From the NCBI RefSeq assembly GCF_001904655.1, contig NZ_MRCC01000019.1:1-64000 (forward strand): a DNA stretch of 64,000 bases, given 5' to 3'. This DNA is from Chroogloeocystis siderophila 5.2 s.c.1. GTDB lineage: Bacteria; Cyanobacteriota; Cyanobacteriia; Cyanobacteriales; Chroococcidiopsidaceae. This document shows positions 58,209 through 64,000 of the stretch, piece after piece (within the stretch, counting starts at the first letter, position 1; every line of letters starts with the position of its first letter). The translations under genes were made by a program, and so were the position numbers. The notes beneath the pieces were generated by a model, which had not been told where the DNA came from, ran no database searches, and saw only the letters and a program-made list of their open reading frames with translations.

Positions 58209-58503
58209 CCCGAAAACGCAAATGCAGCGTGTGCAAATTGCTTCATTCGCAACGGAGAAACATTGCAAATTGGCAATGTCAACATTAAGGCGATCGCGAC
58301 TCCTGGACATACCGATAGCCACGTCACATATCTTGTCAACGACACGCATTTATTAACCGGCGATGCATTGTTTATTTGCGGCTGTGGACGGACAGATTTT
58401 CAAATTGGTAACACAGCGACTTTTTACTTTACCAGACGACACGTTAGTTTATCCAGGACACGATTATCGAGGACACACAGTATCCACTATTAAGGAACAA
58501 AAG
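58209..58503 (+). pseudogene. Persulfide dioxygenase-like (MBL-fold, ETHE1-type) remnant
   Basis: The plus strand from 58209 reads PENANAACANCFIRNGETLQIG, then IKAIATPGHTDSHVTYL, LLTGDALFICGCGRTDFQ, and in the next frame VTQRLFTLPDDTLVYPGHDYRGHTVSTI. These are the metal-binding HxH-type and CGRTDFQ blocks of ETHE1/Blh persulfide dioxygenases. About ten residues between DFQ and VTQRLF are missing, with a frame change. No N-terminal half exists before 58209. The gene is therefore broken at both ends. Confidence 0.78.
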
Positions 58504-58647
58504 ATGCGACAAGTTCAAATCGTTGCAGGATCGCTAGTCTTACTTGGCACTTTACTGGGTGCATTTGTTTCTCCCTGGTTTTTGATTCTGAGTGGCCTTG
58601 TTGGTGCAGAATTAAATTTGCGGGAATCACAGGAAACTGAACGCTAG
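58504..58647 (+). pseudogene. DUF2892 membrane-tail remnant of a rhodanese membrane protein
   Basis: The frame reads MRQVQIVAGSLVLLGTLLG followed by a second hydrophobic span and GLVGAEL, which matches the two-helix DUF2892 tail of YgaP-like rhodanese membrane proteins. After GAEL the expected FAGITG appears only in another frame, so the end is frameshifted. It directly follows the metallo-hydrolase remnant without a break and lacks its own rhodanese front. Confidence 0.72.
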
Positions 58648-58885
58648 CAATGCTCCTTAGCAAACTTCCTTACAACCGTAACTAGGGTTAATACTCATGC
58701 TCTGGATAATCGGGTACCTTCTTACAGTTCGTATCGGGCTGAGTTTGGGCTTAATTGGTAGTAGCTCAGTCTTGCGGCTCTTGTCTTAATCTACGTGATG
58801 GATGTGCCAACAAAAACAGCATTAGTGATTTGATTCAACGCTAAGTAAGTTCTCTACTGAGTGGCTCATTAGCTAGCTTTTAACC

Positions 58886-58912
58886 CTGACCTCTGACCTC
58901 CGACCTTGACTC
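58886..58912. repeat. Short tandem heptamer-like repeat
   Basis: The text ACCCTGACCTCTGACCTCCG, continuing with ACCTTGACTCC, contains imperfect copies of a seven-base unit (CTGACCT). Short tandem repeats of this kind are common in cyanobacterial spacers and can vary in copy number. No coding or terminator role is evident here. Confidence 0.5.
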
Positions 58913-58923
58913 CTACTATCAAA

Positions 58924-59589
58924 TTAAACCTCAACCCACTTACGAAGCAAGTTCGCATGCGATTTACAAACAAGATCGAATTCTGGTGTTTTACCGTATT
59001 TTTCATACATAACTTGTTTGACCGTATTCAACTCAAATAAAATCTCGCGTTCGCCAGGATCGCGGATGAAGCTTTGTATCCAGGTTACCGCAGCCAGTCG
59101 AATTCCAGTTTTCACAACTTCAACGCGATGTAAAGTTGTAGAAGGATAAGCGATCGCTGAACCGGCAGCCAGTTTAAAAGCCTGTTCGCCTAATGAAGTT
59201 TCAATGACAAGTTCGCCACCCTCATAGGTATCTGGAGGATTCAGAAATAGAGTTAACGATACATCTGAACGCATTGACGGTGTTCCCATCAATGCATTAT
59301 CAATGTGATAACCGTAGTACATCCCTGACTCGTAGCAACTAAATAATACGGGACGTATTGCTTTTGGATGTACCGCAGCTTGAAACAGCTGATTGCGTTG
59401 TAGTGCTTGCTCGACGATTGACCGTAAATCCTGTGTTATTGCGGATTTTCCTGAAATTTGAGTATTATTTTTTACTTCTTTGGCATGCCATCCCGCTGTG
59501 AGTTTACCATCAATAAACTCAGCATCTTTCAGTTTGGCGTTGATTAGTGCAAGTTCTTCAGGAGTAAGAATATCGATACATAAAATCAT
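58924..59589 (-). CDS. PKHD-type Fe(II)/2-oxoglutarate hydroxylase (PiuC/YbiX-like)
   Basis: I start at the ATG at 59589 (221 residues) because family members begin with a short strand like MILCIDILTPEELALI; the frame is open 27 codons upstream but that part is not conserved-looking. The iron site is His95 and Asp97 in YHIDNA with His154 in TTLHRVE, and Arg164 would bind 2-oxoglutarate. PiuC proteins are linked to iron or siderophore uptake, but no such genes are next to it. A clean stand-alone gene. Confidence 0.88.
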   Translation of the reverse strand: MILCIDILTPEELALINAKLKDAEFIDGKLTAGWHAKEVKNNTQISGKSAITQDLRSIVEQALQRNQLFQAAVHPKAIRPVLFSCYESGMYYGYHIDNALMGTPSMRSDVSLTLFLNPPDTYEGGELVIETSLGEQAFKLAAGSAIAYPSTTLHRVEVVKTGIRLAAVTWIQSFIRDPGEREILFELNTVKQVMYEKYGKTPEFDLVCKSHANLLRKWVEV

Positions 59590-59636
59590 AGTGAATTCAA
59601 CGTGCGATCGCGTGTTGAATAATTTTAATTTTAAAA

Positions 59637-59678
59637 GCAGGACAAGGTATAAATCACGATTATGTGCCATCGTCCTGC
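59637..59678 (-). terminator. Probable terminator after the small lipoprotein gene
   Basis: On the minus strand GCAGGAC (59672-59678) and GTCCTGC (59637-59643) pair around a 28-base loop and are followed by TTTTAAAATT. It lies 20 bases beyond the stop of the gene at 59698. Confidence 0.55.
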
Positions 59679-59697
59679 ATTAGCAACTTACTTTTGG

Positions 59698-59880
59698 TTA
59701 GTTTTCGCCACCTTCACCAGCTTCACCCGCTTCACCAGCCTCTCCACCAGGAGTTGGTTGTGTTTGTGTTGGTTGCGGTGTTCCTACTTCACCAGCTTCA
59801 CCCGCTTCACCACCAGGAGTCGTTGTCGTACCACCGTTACAAGCTGAAACAGTAGCAGCAAGACCTAGTGCAAGAAACAT
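59698..59880 (-). CDS. Small GEAGEAGE-repeat lipoprotein
   Basis: The 60-residue precursor has a hydrophobic front MFLALGLAATVSAC with the lipobox-like VSAC; Cys14 would carry the lipid. The remainder is a low-complexity acidic repeat of GEAGE units with a TQPTP spacer. AGGG lies nine bases before the ATG, and a stop codon upstream prevents extension. The signal has no positive charge, which is unusual. The function is unknown. It is on the same strand as PiuC, 108 bases upstream. Confidence 0.7.
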   Translation of the reverse strand: MFLALGLAATVSACNGGTTTTPGGEAGEAGEVGTPQPTQTQPTPGGEAGEAGEAGEGGEN

Positions 59881-60412
59881 TTCAATTGCCCTGGAACGCG
59901 CGATCGATGCTCCTCAAGTTCAAAACTACTTGCTTTATTATCCTAGTGGGGTGCGAGTTTTTAACAATGTTGCACAATAAACAATAAATACGATAGCAGA
60001 ACCTACGTTGACCGCATTTTGTTGTGGATTGGAGATAATCTCTTTATCTCTTCAATAGACTGGCTATATGAATACTTAGCGCATAAATTCGCTACTAGAT
60101 ATGCCTTGTTCACTGTTGTGTACTTCCTCATCTCTACGGTAGGACAAGCATCGCGAGTTCGGGAACAGGAACCTATCGCATCTGAAAAACCGATCCCTTT
60201 CACTTTTTCAAAGTTTTACTATTGATTGGTAGACGCTGGTATTTAATGATGGCGCTTTTCCAATATTATTTTTTTGTCATCGGATGCTGCGTTGATATCA
60301 AGAGTTGACACAATTTTAAATAACCTACATTTTTCTGCATAAAAATCGGGTAGGTGTGACCGAATCAAGTTCAATAAAATTCATCACATGAATTTTAAGG
60401 AGGTTACTAACG
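59881..60412. other. Intergenic region upstream of dnaK
   Basis: About 530 bases between the divergent lipoprotein and dnaK genes. I looked for the TTAGCACTC-N9-GAGTGCTAA operator (CIRCE) and did not find it. Apart from the inverted repeat next to the dnaK ribosome binding site, no feature is clear. Frames here are short and have no family pattern. Confidence 0.45.
60375..60397 (+). promoter_or_regulatory. Perfect inverted repeat touching the dnaK ribosome binding site
   Basis: TAAAATTCAT (60375-60384), the loop CAC, then ATGAATTTTA (60388-60397) form a perfect ten-base inverted repeat. The last A is also the first A of the strong AAGGAGGT at 60397-60404, eight bases before the dnaK ATG. It could be an operator or an AU-rich hairpin that affects ribosome access. 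Its sequence differs from the CIRCE element. Confidence 0.6.
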
Positions 60413-62284
60413 ATGGCCAAAGTCGTTGGAATCGACTTAGGAACAACAAATTCTTGCGTTGCCGTCATGGAAGGCGGACAACCCGTTGTGATTGCTAACG
60501 CTGAAGGTAGCCGTACGACTCCATCAGTAGTTGCATATACCAAAACGGGTGATAAGCTGGTGGGACAAATTGCCAAACGGCAAGCCGTGATGAACCCTGA
60601 AAACACGTTTTATTCAGTGAAGCGGTTCATAGGGCGTAAGTATGATGAAGTCACAGGCGAGTCCAAACAAGTTTCTTACAAAGTGATGCGCGATAGCAAC
60701 GGCAATGTCAAACTTGACTGCCCAATTCTCAAAAAACAGTTTGCTCCCGAAGAAATCTCGGCAGAGGTACTGCGAAAACTAGTAGATGATGCGAGCAAAT
60801 ATCTAGGCGAACCCGTCAAGCAAGCCGTAATTACTGTTCCCGCATACTTCAACGACTCACAGCGGCAAGCTACCAAAGATGCCGGACGCATCGCGGGAAT
60901 TGAAGTATTACGAATCATCAACGAGCCGACTGCCGCTGCGCTTGCCTATGGGCTCGATAAAAAGAGCAACGAGACTATTTTAGTCTTCGACTTAGGGGGC
61001 GGTACTTTTGACGTATCCATCCTAGAAGTGGGTGATGGTGTATTTGAGGTGAAATCCACAAGTGGCGATACCCACTTAGGTGGCGATGACTTCGACAAAA
61101 AAATCGTCGATTGGCTAGCAACAGAATTTCAGCGCAACGAAGGTGTCGACCTGCGCAAAGATAAACAAGCTTTGCAACGCCTCACCGAAGCTGCCGAAAA
61201 AGCCAAGATTGAACTGTCAGGAGCAACACAAACAAACATTAACTTGCCTTTCATTACAGCAACGCAAGAAGGTCCTAAACATCTAGACACGACACTGACG
61301 CGATCGCAGTTCGAGCAAATGTGCAGTGACTTGCTCGATCGCTGCCGGATACCCGTCAATCAGGCTCTGCGCGATGCTAACCTCACAGCTGCTGACATTG
61401 ATGAAGTCGTATTAGTTGGTGGTTCAACGCGCATTCCGGCTGTACAGCAATTGGTACGGCAAATCACAAACAAAGAACCGTGCCAGGGTGTGAACCCAGA
61501 TGAAGTCGTTGCAGTAGGTGCAGCGATTCAAGCAGGAGTACTGGCAGGCGATGTGAAAGACATCTTGCTGTTAGATGTGACGCCCCTATCGCTGGGTGTA
61601 GAAACCTTGGGCGGCGTGATGACCAAAATCATTTCCCGCAACACCACGATTCCCGTTAAAAAATCCGAAATCTTCTCCACCGCAGCCGATGGGCAAACTA
61701 ACGTGGAAATTCACGTTTTGCAAGGAGAGCGGGAAATGGCTGTCGACAACAAGAGTCTGGGCACCTTCCGGCTCGATGGCATTCCTCCGGCACCGCGCGG
61801 TATCCCGCAAATTGAGGTGACGTTTGACATTGATGCCAATGGCATTTTGTCGGTGTCTGCAAAAGATAAAGCCAGTGGTAAAGAGCAATCAATTACCATC
61901 ACAGGTGCATCAACGCTCGATAAAGCTGAGGTTGAGCGCATGGTCAAAGATGCAGAACGCAATGCCGCAGAAGACCGCAGACGACGCGATCGCGTAGATA
62001 CAAAGAACACCGCAGATTCTGTTGCCTACCAAGCCGAGAAGCAACTCAAAGACTTGGGCGACAAGGTGCCAAGTCCTGACAAAACTCGTTTAGAAGGTAT
62101 GATCCAAGACCTGCGGCAGGCGATAACGCAAGAAAACTACGATCGCATGAAATCCCTCACTAACGACATCCAACAAGCCCTCATGCAAATTGGCAGCGCC
62201 GTTTACGCCCAAGCAAGTAGCAGTTCCACCGATGGCAAAGACGGTGAGGATGTGATCGATGCCGACTTTGTTGAACACACGTAA
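60413..62284 (+). CDS. dnaK: Molecular chaperone DnaK (Hsp70)
   Basis: The 623-residue protein has all Hsp70 blocks: [15 protein letters not shown] at the front, [44 protein letters not shown] and [11 protein letters not shown] in the ATPase domain, then [16 protein letters not shown] in the peptide-binding domain and a helical lid ending [11 protein letters not shown]. It has a very strong ribosome binding site. Cyanobacteria carry several dnaK genes; the length and sequence fit the main DnaK2-like type, but I cannot fix the paralogue. No dnaJ or grpE gene is adjacent in the window. Confidence 0.97.
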   Translation: MAKVVGIDLGTTNSCVAVMEGGQPVVIANAEGSRTTPSVVAYTKTGDKLVGQIAKRQAVMNPENTFYSVKRFIGRKYDEVTGESKQVSYKVMRDSNGNVKLDCPILKKQFAPEEISAEVLRKLVDDASKYLGEPVKQAVITVPAYFNDSQRQATKDAGRIAGIEVLRIINEPTAAALAYGLDKKSNETILVFDLGGGTFDVSILEVGDGVFEVKSTSGDTHLGGDDFDKKIVDWLATEFQRNEGVDLRKDKQALQRLTEAAEKAKIELSGATQTNINLPFITATQEGPKHLDTTLTRSQFEQMCSDLLDRCRIPVNQALRDANLTAADIDEVVLVGGSTRIPAVQQLVRQITNKEPCQGVNPDEVVAVGAAIQAGVLAGDVKDILLLDVTPLSLGVETLGGVMTKIISRNTTIPVKKSEIFSTAADGQTNVEIHVLQGEREMAVDNKSLGTFRLDGIPPAPRGIPQIEVTFDIDANGILSVSAKDKASGKEQSITITGASTLDKAEVERMVKDAERNAAEDRRRRDRVDTKNTADSVAYQAEKQLKDLGDKVPSPDKTRLEGMIQDLRQAITQENYDRMKSLTNDIQQALMQIGSAVYAQASSSSTDGKDGEDVIDADFVEHT

Positions 62285-62295
62285 GTTGTTCAACA
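62269..62295 (+). terminator. Hairpin across the dnaK stop codon
   Basis: TGTTGAACA (62269-62277) and TGTTCAACA (62287-62295) form a perfect nine-base stem around the stop codon, followed by TTTAAGTTGTTAG. This could be a terminator or a 3' stability element of the dnaK message. The T tract is short, so I keep it tentative. Confidence 0.4.
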
Positions 62296-62727
62296 TTTAA
62301 GTTGTTAGTTTAGAATGCACAGAAGCGAGCACAGCTGCACAAAAACAGGTCTTTGCGTGTTTTAGCTTAAAGCCATAGATGTCGCAGAAGCACAGAGATC
62401 GCACATCTTTAGTGTTGTGTCCGACAGCGATCTCTGTAGCTAAGATTTTTCAAAACTAAAAAGTTTGAATCGTTATATGGCAGTAGTACCTTTGAGGTAA
62501 AAACTGTTGTCGTTATCGGCAAGTAGAATTGATCTTTCAACACGGGTGGCTGATATGGCAAGACGCATTCAGGTGAGGACAAGTATATTGAGTAAATGTA
62601 TTGCTCTATAAAGCTTTGAGAAAAGCTAATAGCTAACAGCCAATTGCTAACCGCTATACTGACGACCTCCCCTAGCAGTTGCTTGTCAACACGAAATCAA
62701 GTTTTATCAGCTAACTATGCTGACCCT
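62285..62727. other. Intergenic gap between convergent dnaK and the HtrA-type gene
   Basis: About 440 bases between converging genes. It has a strong inverted repeat at 62392-62437 (see the separate entry) and phrases such as AGCTAATAGCTAACAGCCAA. No coding frame is supported. Confidence 0.45.
62392..62437. repeat. Eleven-base perfect inverted repeat
   Basis: ACAGAGATCGC (62392-62402) pairs perfectly with GCGATCTCTGT (62427-62437) across a 24-base loop, and is followed by a T-rich segment (AAGATTTTTC). It lies about 110 bases past the dnaK stop. It may terminate dnaK transcription or be a mobile or structural repeat. Confidence 0.55.
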
Positions 62728-63942
62728 TTACAGACGACGTGCATCCTGTAATTCTCCTGAGCGCACAGTTAATTGCAAGATTTGTTCGCCCCGCTGCACT
62801 CTAAACCGCAACGGTTGACCAATACGGCTGTTTTCCACTGCCACTTGTAACTGTTCGGCCGTAGTAACTGCTTTGCCATCTATTTCTACGATGACATCCC
62901 CTCGGCGCAAGCCTGCGTCAGCAGCCGGACTTGAAGGCATGACTTGTACCACAAGCACTCCATTAATTTCTGGTACGGTGAATGGCGTATTTGGGTCGCG
63001 ATTTGACTGTTTCGCTAACTCTGGAGTGAGAGTGAGCATCCGAATACCAATGTAAGGATGGGAGATTTTTTCGCCGCGAGCCAGTGCGTCTTTAATTGCC
63101 TTGGCTTTGTCAATCGGAATCGCAAACCCAATTCCTTGAGCTTCAGCGCGAATCGCGGTGTTGATGCCAATCACTTCACCACGAGCATTCAAAAGTGGAC
63201 CGCCAGAGTTACCAGGATTGATCGCGGCATCAGTTTGAATGAAGTCTAGACGTTTGTCAGGAATGCCTACCTGAGCGCTGGAACGGTTGAGGGTACTGAT
63301 AATTCCTAGAGTTACAGTATTATCCAAACCTAAGGGGTTGCCGACGGCGATCGCCCAATCCCCTACCTGTACTGAATCCGAGTTTCCCAAGAAAGCTGTG
63401 GGTAGGTTTTGTCCGTCAATTTTAACGACGGCTAAGTCTGAAGGTTCGTCAATTCCCCGCACATCTCCTCTAAAGCTGCGCCCATCCTTGAGCGTGACTT
63501 TCACTGTGTCAGCACCGCTGACGACATGAGCATTGGTAAGGATCATACCGTTGCGGTCAATAATGAAGCCTGAACCCTGCCCCCGCAGATGATACTCTTG
63601 CGGCAGTCTAGGAAAAATATCCTCGCCAAAAAAACGGCGAAAGAAAGGATCATCAAAGAAAGGGTCGGGGTAATTTGTTGCAATCGTGCGCTCAGTGTCG
63701 ATTCGCACTACAGCTGATCCAACTCGATTGACGGCGGCAGTCACAAAGCTGCGGCTATCATTATCAAATTGCACCTCAGACGCAACTGCTTGAACCTCAG
63801 GAGTATTGACGAGATAGTTGGAAATTAATTGTGTGGGAAATGCCCGTACTACAAGCAAGGTCGAGGCAATACTCAAAATAGCAGTAAAAACATAGCTAGC
63901 AATCTGACGCAGTGGTGGAAAGCTTTGTTTAGAGGCTGACAT
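62728..63942 (-). CDS. HhoA/HtrA (Deg) family serine protease
   Basis: The 404-residue precursor has a membrane anchor or signal segment (about 12-35), a trypsin-like domain with His139 (LTNAHVV), Asp169 (SDLAVVKI) and Ser246 (NPGNSGGPL), and one PDZ domain (about 300-395). Cyanobacteria have three such proteins (HhoA, HhoB, HtrA), which degrade damaged proteins in the periplasm or thylakoid lumen; I cannot tell which this is. GGAGGT lies about a dozen bases before the ATG. It converges with dnaK, and both serve stress protein quality control. Confidence 0.93.
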   Translation of the reverse strand: MSASKQSFPPLRQIASYVFTAILSIASTLLVVRAFPTQLISNYLVNTPEVQAVASEVQFDNDSRSFVTAAVNRVGSAVVRIDTERTIATNYPDPFFDDPFFRRFFGEDIFPRLPQEYHLRGQGSGFIIDRNGMILTNAHVVSGADTVKVTLKDGRSFRGDVRGIDEPSDLAVVKIDGQNLPTAFLGNSDSVQVGDWAIAVGNPLGLDNTVTLGIISTLNRSSAQVGIPDKRLDFIQTDAAINPGNSGGPLLNARGEVIGINTAIRAEAQGIGFAIPIDKAKAIKDALARGEKISHPYIGIRMLTLTPELAKQSNRDPNTPFTVPEINGVLVVQVMPSSPAADAGLRRGDVIVEIDGKAVTTAEQLQVAVENSRIGQPLRFRVQRGEQILQLTVRSGELQDARRL

Positions 63943-64000
63943 AAAAAAGCGACCTCCGATTTACAGAGTCTTTAGCAGATAGTGCCATGACCGCGTTTGT

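Noticed and set aside
58363-58647. A fused metallo-hydrolase/DUF2892 open frame
   Set aside because: It reads through the junction of two damaged genes and lacks the N-terminal catalytic half, so it is better described as two remnants.
59590-59670. N-terminal extension of the PKHD hydroxylase
   Set aside because: The 27 extra codons have no family match; the ATG at 59589 starts at the conserved first strand.
60240-60412. CIRCE/HrcA operator upstream of dnaK
   Set aside because: The TTAGCACTC-N9-GAGTGCTAA pattern is absent; a different inverted repeat is present.
1-64000. tRNA, rRNA, CRISPR arrays and intact insertion sequences
   Set aside because: No cloverleaf-like segments, regularly spaced repeats, or full transposase frames with terminal repeats were found on either strand.

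Overview
The window comes from a cyanobacterial chromosome. The palindrome GCGATCGC (HIP1-like) is scattered through genes on both strands, the GC content is moderate, and the protein families are typical of the group: SLH-domain surface protein, Uma2 and Rpn-type nucleases, UPF0175/DUF3368 toxin-antitoxin pair, DUF3102 protein, DUF4082 protein and an HhoA/HtrA-type protease. The species cannot be named from the sequence alone; a unicellular or colony-forming, capsule-rich cyanobacterium would fit.

Roughly 50 kb (about 0.4-50.4 kb) is a large cell-surface polysaccharide region in several transcription blocks. Block 1 (minus, 8.1 to 0.4 kb) carries a Wzx-type flippase, sulfotransferase, Wzy-type polymerase, three glycosyltransferases and a hexapeptide acyltransferase, which suggests a sulfated, acylated polymer. 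Next come a frameshifted toxin-antitoxin pair and two exported proteins, one of them SLH plus a barrel-like domain (8.7-11.8 kb). Block 2 (minus, 18.4 to 12.5 kb) encodes a large DUF4082/Ig/dimethylformamidase-like protein, a Tat-exported propeller-like protein, a polyprenyl-phosphate-sugar synthase-like GT2 and a UDP-GlcNAc 2-epimerase. A single plus-strand GT-C membrane glycosyltransferase (18.9-20.7 kb) faces block 3 (minus, 28.3 to 20.8 kb), which holds a nucleotide-sugar 6-dehydrogenase, 3-dehydrogenase, acetyltransferase and aminotransferase (a WbpA/B/D/E-like set), two four-helix EamA/SMR half-transporters, an epimerase and an FAD oxidoreductase. Block 4 (plus, 31.6-50.4 kb) starts with a priming phosphoglycosyltransferase and a Wzc-type co-polymerase/kinase, followed by a second flippase, a second polymerase, eight further glycosyltransferases, an epimerase and two acyltransferases.

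Taken together, these genes could make an activated diacetamido-uronic acid, prime repeat units on undecaprenyl phosphate, flip and polymerise them by one or two Wzx/Wzy routes, and decorate them outside the cytoplasm through an undecaprenyl-phosphate-sugar/GT-C route.

The right end (50.4-64 kb) is more general: a phytanoyl-CoA-type dioxygenase, a short STAND NTPase, a 2.3 kb AT-rich gap without convincing genes, a MurT-GatD pair, the ruins of a sulfide-oxidation locus (rhodanese, persulfide dioxygenase and DUF2892 fragments), a PKHD-type hydroxylase, a small repeat-rich lipoprotein, dnaK with a striking inverted repeat next to its ribosome binding site, and an HtrA-family protease. I found no tRNA, rRNA, CRISPR array or intact insertion sequence.
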